Source: Polymyxa betae (taxonomy: Eukaryota; Endomyxa; Phytomyxea; Plasmodiophorida; Plasmodiophoridae). From it: a stretch of 64,000 bases of DNA. The notes beneath the pieces were generated by a model, which saw only the letters and a list, made by a program, of their open reading frames with translations, did no database searches and had not been told where the DNA came from. Each line of letters starts with the position of its first letter. Positions within the stretch are counted from its first letter, which is position 1. The translations under genes were made by a program, and so were the position numbers. This document shows positions 1 to 9,952 of the stretch, in pieces. The stretch covers positions 20,916-84,915 of the forward strand of contig RBZT01000631.1 of NCBI GenBank assembly GCA_003693705.1, written 5' to 3'.

Positions 1-40
1 TTTAAAAACATTTTTAACGTCAAGTTTTTAACCGAGCAAT

Positions 41-964
41 CTATCTTGAAATGGCAATGCCATTCTTGTTCTGATAAGCTGGATAACAACGAAGCTGGTG
101 ATACTTAGCCAAGTATTGCAGATAGTTATCGGACTGCCTGGGAGTGATATCCACGAGAAACCCTTCGCTGCTAACGAGAGCGCTGACTTCATCTTCCGAA
201 TCCGGGGTCCAGCACAATGGCTCTCCGATGACAGCGAGCATCGACTTATTAAACACCGACCCGAACATCGGTGTTGTTTTGGTGATGTAAGAAAACACCA
301 AAACCGATCCAATGGGAGTAATAGCCTTTATGGATTGCAGACATTGTCGTACTGCCTCTGGCTTCAGATACATGAACAACCCTTCAGCGACAATCACCGA
401 TCGGATGTCCTTTTTCCATAAAGGGCAGTCGTCGAAAATCTTCTCTTCCAGTTTCCAAAGAGACAGATCGACCGGCAGAAAACGAGCATTCGAGTAGCGA
501 TAGCCGAGCCGCTCAACAGCGGCCTGCTTACAAACGGACGTGCTGGGATGATCGACCTCAACGAATAATATCTTGGGATAACGTGCTGCTAGGTTCATTA
601 TTAAGACGTCATACCCGCCTCCCAGAATTAAAACCTGCTTGGCGCCATCGTCAATCGCTTCAACGACTCGATCGTAGAAGAAACGCTTTCGAAGACACAT
701 CGAGATATCGAACGATGGAATTCTGGGAAGACATTGGGCGATGCATGACAACACAGGAACTATGAGAAAGGAGAACCAGCTGATAACGGCGTTCAAGAAT
801 GAAGTGATGGGACATGCTTGCCAAAGCAGCTCTCGAGTCAATTTGGCAGATCCAGGCGGTACGATATCGTTCATCAAGGTCGTGATGGGCTCTCCCCAGA
901 TCCAATATTGAACCAACGGACGAGCCACGAACAGAGCCGTCCAACTGCCAAACGTTTGCACCAT
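41..964 (-). CDS. LCM-family SAM-dependent methyltransferase
   Basis: Single-exon gene of about 307 residues starting at the first true ATG (964); the frame is open a little further upstream. The SAM-binding glycine loop VLILGGGYDVL is followed about 20 residues later by an acidic strand end, FVEVDHP. The later segment VAEGLFMYLKPEAV is typical of the leucine carboxyl methyltransferase (LCM)/TIGR00027-type fold, in which such a helix carries catalytic or substrate residues. The family O-methylates protein C-termini or small acids; the substrate here is not readable from the sequence. The N-terminal ~80 residues are hydrophobic. A broken tandem paralogue lies just upstream on the same strand. 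Confident for the fold, not for the substrate. Confidence 0.8.
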   Translation of the reverse strand: MVQTFGSWTALFVARPLVQYWIWGEPITTLMNDIVPPGSAKLTRELLWQACPITSFLNAVISWFSFLIVPVLSCIAQCLPRIPSFDISMCLRKRFFYDRVVEAIDDGAKQVLILGGGYDVLIMNLAARYPKILFVEVDHPSTSVCKQAAVERLGYRYSNARFLPVDLSLWKLEEKIFDDCPLWKKDIRSVIVAEGLFMYLKPEAVRQCLQSIKAITPIGSVLVFSYITKTTPMFGSVFNKSMLAVIGEPLCWTPDSEDEVSALVSSEGFLVDITPRQSDNYLQYLAKYHQLRCYPAYQNKNGIAISR

Positions 965-972
965 GTTGTACA

Positions 973-1446
973 AGGTGAATGAGGCAGACGAGCAACGACA
1001 GCGACCGAAACTACAGCTTGCAACGTCCTGATGAGAAGAAGGTTTTACTCATTCAAAATGGAGGGCAAAATGAGGTGAATGAACGACCCGCCTCCGATTT
1101 AGTCCATATCATCATTACTTTCACAATCAACAAATAGTCTGGAATGACAGATAATCGATCCCTGTTATCATAGTAAGGAGAGGAGGTAGAAATACTCCTG
1201 TTCACTTTGGTGACGGCGATGTTCTCATCCTCTTCACAGAAGAACCCGCCCGAATCCAGTCAAAAGGTGTTGTTTGAAAAGTACAGGATCTTTGGTCGGG
1301 ATCTCAACAACTGGCTTTCATCATCAAACGATCACACTTTTGTGGGTTCTGCTGCCTTTTTGATAGGTTGATTTCTGTTTTCCTTAAAACTTAATTATGT
1401 TATTTCACGACAGCCAAGCTTTGGCTGAATGTTTGCATGACTATTA
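973..1446. other. Intergenic spacer between methyltransferase copies
   Basis: No reading frame of convincing length or composition is seen on either strand. The region presumably holds the promoter of the minus-strand methyltransferase. Nothing else is recognised. Confidence 0.5.
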
Positions 1447-1995
1447 TCAATGTCCCGATATAGCCGACAATGATTCAGGCCGTCTCGTTGGTATATCGAC
1501 AATGAATTTCTTGCTGGCGAACAGCTCGCTGATCTCATTGAACAAATCCGGTTGCCTGTAAAACTGGTGGACAGCTTTTTGCAGCAGTAGACGCCCGAAC
1601 CTGGATCCGAACATCGGCAACTGAATCGGATCGTCCTTCATCACGAGCGCAGGCAGTTTACGCTTGATCAATCGCAGGCATTGGAGTACTCAGCTGGCGT
1701 AAGATACTTCAGCAGGCGTTCGATTGAGCGCATGACCCGGTATTTGGAGTGGCCAGATCGATCAGGATGAAATCAACCATCGGTAAATTTTGCCAACGGC
1801 AGCCCGTTTGAAGACGATCGTGCTATTAAAGTCGGGTTCAACAGACAAGACAGTGGGATAGCACGGCGCCAGATTCGCCATCAGCAAGTCGTATCCGCCG
1901 CCCAAGATCAGCAGTTGCCGGCCCCGTCCTCGACGGTTTCGAAGCGGTACGAAGGCAGGTGGCGGTGCTGAGCGCAGGCCACTGCGGATTCAGAA
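1447..1995 (-). pseudogene. Broken tandem paralogue of the LCM-type methyltransferase
   Basis: Translating the minus strand in pieces recovers the same protein as the gene at 41-964. Near 1930-1880 the SAM loop reads QLLILGGGYDLLMANLA. Near 1720 a stretch reads LLKYLTPAE, matching MYLKPEAV of the intact copy. At 1640-1480 PMFGSRFGRLLLQKAVHQF matches its PMFGSVFNKSML region. The fragments lie in different frames: one frameshift falls in the homologue of DDGAKQVLI (near 1920), and there are stops and deletions between 1680 and 1860. Order and strand are conserved, so this is a decayed tandem duplicate and not an intron-split gene. Confidence 0.75.
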
Positions 1996-2304
1996 TTAGG
2001 GATCGCGAACCCAATTCATGAATCGATCAATGCAAGATGTTGTCGGGCATGTTTGATATAGAAAAGTCGCGCCAGATTTGAGGTATTTTTGGTGGAGTGA
2101 GCCATAAATCACAGAATGAGCTACACGCAGGGTCGTCCTGATACCGAATTTCTACACCATCGCTCACACATTGGTAAGCAACTAGCCACTTGGCTCACAT
2201 ATCCAGCACATGGACAGGCAGAGCTCCAACGAAGCTTTTGATACTGCATGACGGTTACGATTAGACGAATGTCGTTGGATTCTGAAATCTAGAACTAATG
2301 TATC

Positions 2305-2404
2305 CAACAATGATTTCGGAACAGGACAATTTGGTTCAACAATGATTTCGGAACAGGACAATTTGGTCGGATGAATCTCTAACTAGGGCATCTCTAACTA
2401 GGGC
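2305..2404. repeat. Two adjacent tandem duplications (32 bp x2 and 15 bp x2)
   Basis: A 32-bp unit beginning CAACAATGATTTCGGAACAG occurs at 2305-2336 and again at 2337-2368, differing only in the last base. Shortly after, the 15-mer ATCTCTAACTAGGGC is repeated exactly at 2375-2389 and 2390-2404. Both lie downstream of the stop codon of the minus-strand gene at 2461-3894. Confidence 0.9.
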
Positions 2405-2460
2405 AGCTGTGCTACTTGCTAAGTTCAATAGGACAAGAGGGACCGAGGGCTGGAGTACAA

Positions 2461-3894
2461 CTACTGCAGATAATTCGCCTGCTGAATGAGTTGATTCCGC
2501 AATTGACGGAACCAATCACGCCTGCCTACGACGAACACGGATTCAGAGCGGCAGCCATTCTCAGGCCTTGCAAGCTTACGGGATAGAAGGCGGACGCGAT
2601 TCGGGATGCCATCGGCCTGAAAAGGTTCGCGACTGGGCCCCGGTTGGGGTCGGTCTATGAGATCCCATCGCTGTAGACCCGAATCAACACATTCGACATT
2701 GATAAAGATGGAATGACACGTGAACAGGGCGTCCTCGATGAAGGTCATCGGATCAGATCGCGCTTGATGCAGCTGTGTCTTCACCCAGGACGAGTGAACA
2801 CCATTCAGCGGCGCCGACATCGCCTCCGCCTGCTGCTGCACCATTTTTGGTGGCCGGACAGCCTCCAAAGGCAGCGGTGGGATGGGGGGCGGCGACTCGC
2901 TACGTTCGTCGTTTCGGATACCGGCGAACAGCTGCCTGGCGAGATCCGGACAGTAGAAATGCCCGGGCGTCTTTTCATCGCGATCGAAATCGCTTTCACT
3001 GTCACTGTCGCTCATTTCTTCGCTGCTATCGAATGTGTGCTCGGAATCGTCCGATTGCGTTGTCAAGTCCCAATCTGACGTTGTATCCGACCCCGGGACG
3101 TTCGATTTCTGACGTCGCAGCGTCTGCAGCTCACCCTGCAGATACTCGATCAAGAAATACAGCTTGTCTATCATGTGCGGGTATTCGATCAGAAACTGGA
3201 CGTCGGCGCTGTCATCGCAGCGCGAGTATTGCTTCTTGACAGCATCCAGGATCATACAGGCCAGATCGCTGTCGTTCGGCTCAGGATCCTTGCGATGGAC
3301 AGCCGGCGTATTGAAGGAGTCCGGGTGCATGTGACGCCGGACGTACAGGACCAGGTCGCGGTCGAACGTGAGCTGGGCCAGCTCCAGGTGCGGGGCTTTG
3401 AACCGAAACCCCTTTTGATTCACCATGAAGTGGACGATGGAGCGCCGCGGTTGATGCAGGGCCAGTGCCACATACAGATCCGCCTCGAGTTCGCGGCTAA
3501 TGTCGCCCGATTGCGTGTCCACCGTGATTGGCTTCGGCAGCAGCAGTGTGTCGTAGACGGTCCAATACAGATCGCGAAGATATTCTTCAGGGCCACAAAA
3601 TCCTACGAACAGGTCGGTGATAACCTTGATTCGAGCATCCCAGGGATAGTTCTCTTTAGGCAGAGTCCATTTCGATAACAGCACGAACTCTTTCCAGAAC
3701 TCGTACTGCTGCTGGCGTAGAGCTGCCTGCGTAACGCACGAGTCGTACCGAACGAATCCGAAGCCGTGATGAATGGCACGCAAGAAGTCGATGTTGCCCC
3801 TCTTGGCCTCAAAGTAAAGTTTTTGGTGCGAAACCTGACGATCGTAATCTTGGAGACGAGGGACGACGCGAGTGTACTGGACCGACTTTCGCAT
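2461..3894 (-). CDS. Acidic-linker orphan protein, about 477 aa
   Basis: Long uninterrupted frame on the minus strand; the first ATG is at 3894 (the frame stays open some codons upstream without an ATG). I do not recognise a family. The N-terminal ~270 residues look like an alpha-helical globular region rich in aromatic and hydrophobic positions. Around residues 280-320 there is an acidic Ser/Asp/Glu linker with runs such as SDSDSESDFDRDEK, a typical casein-kinase-2-type composition. A proline-rich stretch (SPPPIPPLPLEAVRPP) follows, then a ~110-residue helical C-terminus. No membrane segment or signal peptide is evident. Codon use resembles the neighbouring genes, so it is probably genuine. 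Confidence 0.7.
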   Translation of the reverse strand: MRKSVQYTRVVPRLQDYDRQVSHQKLYFEAKRGNIDFLRAIHHGFGFVRYDSCVTQAALRQQQYEFWKEFVLLSKWTLPKENYPWDARIKVITDLFVGFCGPEEYLRDLYWTVYDTLLLPKPITVDTQSGDISRELEADLYVALALHQPRRSIVHFMVNQKGFRFKAPHLELAQLTFDRDLVLYVRRHMHPDSFNTPAVHRKDPEPNDSDLACMILDAVKKQYSRCDDSADVQFLIEYPHMIDKLYFLIEYLQGELQTLRRQKSNVPGSDTTSDWDLTTQSDDSEHTFDSSEEMSDSDSESDFDRDEKTPGHFYCPDLARQLFAGIRNDERSESPPPIPPLPLEAVRPPKMVQQQAEAMSAPLNGVHSSWVKTQLHQARSDPMTFIEDALFTCHSIFINVECVDSGLQRWDLIDRPQPGPSREPFQADGIPNRVRLLSRKLARPENGCRSESVFVVGRRDWFRQLRNQLIQQANYLQ

Positions 3895-4269
3895 GGCGAT
3901 GGAATACCCAACTCCATTCAACAAATTCTATGAATTCCGCGCAGCATCTCAAAGAACTGCTCTCTCATCGCCAAGGTCGGTGGTGGCACCTGGAAGCCAG
4001 CTCAGCTTCGAGTTATGTTCGACTCGTTCAGCTTCTAGTTATGTTCGAGTAGTACTGGTCGTGGATCGATCGCTAAACAATCAGAGCTGAATAAGATGCT
4101 TCGAGAACCACTGGCCAGGAAACATTACTGCTGGACCATAGTTGGATCAACATCACCATACTTTCCAATATCACAGCTACCCGTGCAGGAAGTCGGAGAC
4201 CAAACTGTTTCAGGCAATGCAGTGATTGAATCTGCTTTCAGGCAAAACCGGCAGATTTGCGAACGATCG

Positions 4270-4950
4270 TATATTCAGTGGATTCTGTTCCGCCGCCTCA
4301 GTTAAACGTCTCGAAAGGTAACTCAATTCGTGTCGTAATCATCCCCCATTCTGAAGGAATTGGCGCAGACCCAGATCAGATTAGAGAGCGCAGAAAGACG
4401 CTGAACAAACTGAATTCGCAACGCCAACGCAACCGCGAGCGCATACAGTTAAAGCAGCTGATCGAACGCCTCGAGTATAATCGAAAGGAGCATGACTCCT
4501 TGTTAAAGATGGCGCGAGATAAAATGCCTTCCAATGATGACCAGTAAATCGTTTGATCAGAAAACTTCAGGCTTTAAACATGTCTTAGATTGCCAATAAC
4601 GCGATCTGCAATGCTGGTTCGATATATTTGCAATTTGTTGCACCCCAGCCATATTGACGTGATTTCGTTCGCCCTTGGCATCAAGACCGACGCACATCGG
4701 GCGCTGTCGGCGATGATATTTGAACAGCTCGATATCAAAGGTAATGAGTCTTTAGGCAGCCAACAATAAGATATTGAGATGCGATAGGTGCACAGAAGCA
4801 AACTTTATGTGGCATTTTACAACGTTCATCCAACCAGATCAGCAAGTTTCAAAATGCCATTGAACTCCTGAACAAAGCCGCTCAAACATCGCATCTGGCC
4901 GTGACAAACGCCCACACAATAATATCCAATAATAAATTCGAAAATGCATA
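4270..4950 (+). CDS. Possible bZIP-like protein, intron-split
   Basis: Several plus-strand exons join in frame. A first piece ends at 4317. After a 51-nt intron (4318-4368) an exon at 4369-4543 encodes a very basic helix, RERRKTLNKLNSQRQRNRER, running into a leucine-spaced helix (QLKQLIERLEYNRKEHDSLL). Intron 4544-4588 then gives 4589-4740, reading SAMLVRYICNLLHPSHIDVI. Coding resumes near 4843 as FQNAIELLNKAAQTSHLAV, but the last junction frame was not resolved. The basic-then-leucine arrangement recalls fungal bZIP factors, in which the basic region contacts DNA. The canonical N-x7-R spacing is imperfect, so this is tentative. The 5' end was not located. Confidence 0.4.
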
Positions 4951-5114
4951 GTTCTCTAATACCTGTTGATCAACAGATGCATTATTCTATTTAGCAAGTA
5001 GCCATGCTAATGGGTGGCATACAAGAGTTGGGGGCAAAAGAAAACAGTCGATATTTGGATCAGATTAGTGTACTGTTACAGTGGCCACAATGCCAATGAT
5101 TGTTGAATGAGAAA

Positions 5115-5898
5115 ATGCAGGATACAGAGCAGATATCGCCAGAAGAAACAGAGACCAAAATCTTTATAAACGCATTGACGCAAACACCTTTGAAACTGTT
5201 GTCAGCACCGGTCTATAAGCAATGGAACATTTCAACATCGGTAGAACCCCTAAAAGTTACTCACAGTAAGACGGAATCGGAAATCGATCCAACAGACCGA
5301 TAATTGATGGATCGTTCAGAACAAACCAGATGTATGGCAGCGAGGCGCCTCTGGGAGAAGATCGATAACCTGAGTAGTTCGCCATTTATTCAATCCGAAT
5401 TCGATGCACACGTGCAAGAAATTCTTCAACATCGAGCCGCTGATGTTGTGAAAAGGACCCGAATTCGCGATCTTCGTAAGCAATTCAGCCCGGAGAATCT
5501 TTTACGGCTCGAGGTGAGGAAATTCCCTCCGGTGCTTCGAAACTTCTAAAAAGGTTCAGATCAGAAAGCAACGACAACTAGACGAGCTAAACATACCGCC
5601 TGATTTGCTCGGATGGAGGAAGAGATCCAACCGAATTCAGCTGGATTCGATCACAAACCGTCGAAAAGCAAGATCAAAGCCTTTATCTAACACTCCATTA
5701 ACAGCATCGAAATTATCGCCTGCCTCTAAGGACCTCGCCTCAATTCTGCTGGCGGATTCGCGACCGTCGTCATCAATCCGGCTTCGAAGCTTGCGACCAG
5801 CTCGTGAAGATATGGTAGCCCATTCACAAGATCTGGCAACGATCTACCAGCGCATTCTGGTTCGGAACCGAACCTGCCCTACTCTTTACGATCGATGA
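5115..5898 (+). CDS. Basic orphan protein, two or more exons
   Basis: An open frame from ATG 5307 reads into a donor at 5514. Skipping a ~40-46 nt intron (acceptor at 5553 or 5559) continues in frame to a stop at 5898. The product is rich in Arg, Lys and Ser (for example RKQRQLDELNIPPDLLGW, then SRPSSSIRLRSLRP). No family is recognised. An upstream frame from 5115 ends at an in-frame TAA (5301-5303) three bases before the downstream segment; whether an intron removes it was not resolved. The whole could be one gene or a short upstream reading frame plus a gene. Confidence 0.45.
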
Positions 5899-6260
5899 AC
5901 ACATAAACGATTTATGCTTTGCGGACATGACAGCAGCTGATTATGACATCAGTAGTTTCGTGATTTAAGCGCCTTTAATATCCAAAAATGATGCTGTTAG
6001 GCTGAATATCAAAGAAGCTCCTTTGAATTCACAGCAGTCTTATTACCGTCAACGTAAGCATCTATGCTGTACAATACCTGGAATGATACTCACCCGTGTA
6101 AAAAAGATAGTGCAGGCAAGCGCTGGACAGACAGCGATCTATGGTGTACAAGAGTGAATTCTTAATGTCGAGACGAGACCGAATAGGCTCTGAAGAAAGG
6201 GGTCTCATAATTCCAATAAATGGAGGGGCCTCTCTACAGCTGAAGTTTTGTATGGTTGAA

Positions 6261-6373
6261 TAGACTGATGGGGTCATGGGGTGTCTCATTGAGAGAAGAG
6301 ATCCTTGATGAAACCGGTAGACTAATGGGGCCATGCATGGGGCAATGGGGTGTCTCAATGACTTCTGTCATTG
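6261..6373. repeat. Imperfect repeats and a small hairpin upstream of SBDS
   Basis: TAGACTGATGGGG...CATGGGGTGTCTCATTGA (6261-6291) recurs as TAGACTAATGGGG...CAATGGGGTGTCTCAATGA (6318-6361), with the second copy enlarged by an extra CATGGGG unit. The end of the second copy runs into a perfect 7-bp inverted repeat, CAATGAC-TTCT-GTCATTG (about 6356-6373). The block lies within 200 bp of the SBDS start codon and could be promoter or 5'-leader sequence. Confidence 0.7.
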
Positions 6374-6451
6374 ATGATGACGTTACAAATGTTGAGGCCG
6401 ATGCCGTGGCCTGCGCTACTATCGTGACTTCCACTCATTCTCATCTTGGCC

Positions 6452-7302
6452 ATGTCGTCACCGGGACAGCTGATTCGCCTGAAACGGGCCGGTCATGTCT
6501 TCGAGGTCCTTACCAACCCGGGCGCTATCACTGCCTGGAGAGCGAAGCCGGATGCCAAAACTGTTCCCAGCAGCCTCTGTGTCGCTCCTATTATTTTCTC
6601 GAACCAGTCGAAAGGCTTGCGCGCATCGCAAACTGCATTAACTGCTGCTTTCGAGACCGATGCATTGGAAGACTGTCTTCGTGTCATTTTCGAGAAAGGT
6701 GAACTTCAAGTTTCGGCTTCGGAACGACAAGACAAGGTCGACTCATGCAAGCGTGCCATTATGCAATCGTTGCATAAAGGCTATATTGATCCACGAACCA
6801 ATCTACCCCATACTTTAGTTCGTATTGAAACTGCCGTTGCCGGAATCAAAGGCTGGAGAGCAGATCCCGATAAACCGGTACCTGCTCAGGTATTCATTTG
6901 TTTGCATTTGTCGTTTGAGGAAGTGTTATCGTCAAACACCGGTTATTCTATTCTTGCTGTCTATGAACGTTCGTTTAGGTTCAAGAAGTGGTCAAGAAGC
7001 TTCATGGGATTCTGTCGTTGGTCAAAAGTGAGATCGGAGCCACGTTAACAATTCCTGCAGCCTATTCGGGTCCTTCGGCGTCCATTGTCCATAAAATGTG
7101 TCATATCGCTACCGAATCGTATGGCGCCGATCGATCGGTGACATATACGATCACCATCTCGCCTGGCGATATGGATGCTTTCATGGCGGCGCTGAACAAG
7201 GTCACGAAAGGCGATTTCCAATTGAAGATAGATAAAGCTGGGGTAGGCGCCGGCCCACCGGAACCCGAGAAGGGAAAGGGTGCCAAGAAGAAGCGCAAAT
7301 GA
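6452..7302 (+). CDS. SDO1: SBDS/Sdo1 ribosome maturation factor
   Basis: Two exons, 6452-6889 and 6979-7302, joined by an 89-nt intron in phase 0 (PAQ | VQEVV). The protein follows the SBDS order. First is an N-terminal FYSH domain with KRAGHVFEVLTNPGAITAWR, then the conserved FSNQSKG and FEKGELQVSASERQ segments. A helical middle domain includes the YIDPRTNLPHTLVRIE stretch, and a C-terminal alpha/beta domain carries ITISPGDMDAF. The Lys-rich tail (KGKGAKKKRK) is an added basic extension. Sdo1 acts with the GTPase Efl1 to release Tif6/eIF6 from nascent 60S subunits in the cytoplasm. The ATG at 6452 was chosen because conserved sequence begins directly after it. Length is near the usual 250 residues. 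Confidence 0.92.
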
Positions 7303-7403
7303 ACAGTTTGTATAAATGTCATTTGGTGATTTCCTCATTTTGTGATGACATGCGAACTCACGTGCCAGATTCAAGTACGGTCACTAGATAATCGTCATCA
7401 GCA

Positions 7404-9050
7404 ATGTCGGCCGGTTTCGCCACCGACTCCTTAAACATAACCGATTACGCCTTACGCGAGTTTCCTGCTTGCTGCGATCTCGTATCCGAGGTGATGCATC
7501 TGTCCGGTGTCGTTCGGTCGACTGTTTGATCAGCAGCGCAGGACTCGACACGAACGCCAGATTGGCAGGGTCTATTACAACTAGCAACCGCGACTGATTT
7601 GAGCGAAGCCAGCTCGAAACCAAACTTGAAATTTCGCCAATGTTTTGCCTGGCTGAATGATACAATTTTTTCATTTCGGAAGAAGCCGAAAAGCGACGCG
7701 AGAGACGGATTCTATCGAATTACGTTCTATCTGATACCTGTCAGCTCTTGAGCTCTGAGCGTCGCATTTTCGTCTGAATGAGCTCCTTCAGGAATCTGTC
7801 CTTGAGGACCAATCCTGCATTGAACCCTGGGACGATTTCCAGCAACATCTAGAAGAAGAACGAGCTGGCCATGGGCTCAAGCTTATTACGCCTGATATGA
7901 TCATCTGTGTCCGATGCCAATCGTTAATGTCTTCGCCTCTGCACTCATTCTCTTTCTAACTGGCAACAGAGAAAGCGATCGCGAACAGCTTATTGGGATA
8001 CTGGATCGGAATCTGCGAAATCATCTGGATCCAGAGCTTTACACCATCAAGGCCAACGGATCCCGAATCCTCATGGAACGGATCCATAAGACCATGCAGC
8101 TGAACTGGCAGCAGCATCAAGAAGTTCTGGCGAATCTTAGTGCGATTGCTGCTAGCAACGACCCAACATCAGCTAACGATCATCATAGAGTTGCTGGGGA
8201 TCCCGACCATTGCTGATTATATTAAATCTTGCAAGGACCGACGAATGTATGGTCTGCTTGATATCGCTTCAGAAACTGGCCATGAACAGACTCTAAACTT
8301 CCAGCCGTTTTATTGTGTTCTTTGGAAAGATACTTTGTACGGTCAGAGGATTATGTAATGCTTCTAACGTGCCTCAAGGTATCTGTTCGACGAATCGCGA
8401 GAAGGTATCCCTGCAGCGTTGATGCCGTTGCACTATTCTAAAATCGCCCTGGACGAGAAGGCGATTCGCTCCAGAAGCTACCAGGCGCGATTGATGCTGC
8501 CATTGCGCTGCATTGTGATGCAGTTCCAACACGCGTTTAGTTTAGCGGAATGGTTTCATGCTATCTATTCCATAACGCAGCCTACATGTAGAATCGCCTT
8601 TCTCGACGATCTGTCCAGTTAACAGAATTTCAGGCCAAAACCGAGACATACGCGCCTGGGTTGAGGCGATTCAGCACGGTCCTCCTGATCTACAGTTTCT
8701 GGACCAGTGGGCCTGCATGACTGACTCCAATCGATTCAATGTTGAGCCTTGTTCCCCAGGCCTGCTAATGCGGAATGGAAAAGTTATCTATTGGCTTGTG
8801 ATAAGGTCGGCTTGCAAGCTGATCTGCGTCCAGCAATGTCTGACCAGCTTACAGATGCACATTGTTGAATGCACCAGCGTTATCGGGAAACAAAGTCTGG
8901 AATTCATAACAGAGGTATTTCTTAAAGAAGGGGCATCGAAGCGAGTATTCCCTCTACCGGAGCCGATAATGCAGCTGGTGAAACATGGAAGCAATGTACA
9001 AATAGCCTATACTGGTTGTTCTAGCTCAAATAGATTCTAGGAAGCTCTTA
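7404..9050 (+). CDS. Intron-rich orphan protein
   Basis: Coding blocks on the plus strand join by short introns. From ATG 7404 it reads SAGFATDSLNITDYALREF. A block at about 7800-7920 reads LNELLQESVLEDQSCIEPW. A clear intron (gttaat...ctaac...cag, about 7924-7970) leads to SDREQLIGILDRNLRNHLDP. Further blocks read LLGIPTIADYIKSCKDRRMY and LDEKAIRSRSYQARLMLPL. The alpha-helical protein matches no family I can name. Several junctions, and the end, were not settled. The FHA exons directly downstream are in the same orientation and could be its C-terminus. Confidence 0.45.
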
Positions 9051-9269
9051 TCCAGCTCAAGAATTATATCGATGATAACATTCAGCTTCTATGGTGGAGC
9101 TGGTTGAGATCGAATGGGGTTTCGCTTGAATTCGAGGATTGTCAACCAATTTCTACCACCGCTAACAAAACCTCTGGATTAGCGATCGTAATTTATACCC
9201 ATAGACAGGGTAACGGTTATATCGGAAAGCAAACGATTCTAATGCTGCATAGATGGAGGGATACTTAAG

Positions 9270-9625
9270 GAAAAGGATGTATATTGGATTCATCCAGAGA
9301 GAAATGTCATAACAATTGGACGAGATCGGATGAATGTCCTGAGAATCGAGGACGCAAAAGCATCGAGGTCGCATGCCAAAATTGTTTTTGATGGAAAAAG
9401 TACTTAAAATCGAAATCCCAAGGCATTGCTAATAGTTACTTAGAGTTCGAAATTTTCGATATGGGATCTAGACGCGGTACGCTGGTTAATAACATTCCGG
9501 TGGCGAATGCAATATTACATGAAGGCGATAGAATTGCGATCGGAGATTGTGTCCTCGCCATTGAGTCTCGACAAAAACCTTCGAGAGTTCGCAACATAAT
9601 GAAAATAGCTCGAGTTAGGAAATAA
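9270..9625 (+). CDS. FHA-domain protein (C-terminal exons)
   Basis: Exons 9270-9399 and 9444-9625 join through a 44-nt intron (branch GCTAAT) to give a 103-residue forkhead-associated domain. It contains the phosphothreonine-binding signature: ITIGRDRMN, then SRSHAKI, then the GS-x-x-GT-x-x-N motif (MGSRRGTLVNN). FHA domains bind pThr peptides in signalling and DNA-damage proteins. The first exon starts at an acceptor with no ATG, so this is the C-terminal part of a longer protein. The gene at 7404-9050 is the obvious candidate for its N-terminal part, but I could not join the frames through 9050-9270. Confidence 0.7.
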
Positions 9626-9952
9626 AGCATGATTGAAATGGTCTGTCTCTAAAGGTTTAATTCTATATATATAAGGATAAAGATATGAAAGGAAATACAC
9701 ACAGATCTAAGCAGATTTCGCTCGTTTCCGTCTTATTTGACGTTCGTGTTCGATCGCACTCAGTGAGGACATGCTATCTTCTTGTCCTAAAACGCGCTGA
9801 ATTACAGCTGTTAATCAAATGCCTTTCTGACTAACCGGTGCTTTCATTGCGATCACTTGGTGGTGAATGTGAGATTGGAGTAGGAAGCGGTGTTGTCCCG
9901 GGATACAGCCTATCAGTATATAAGAAGAATTGCTATACAGCTTTTGAGAGAG

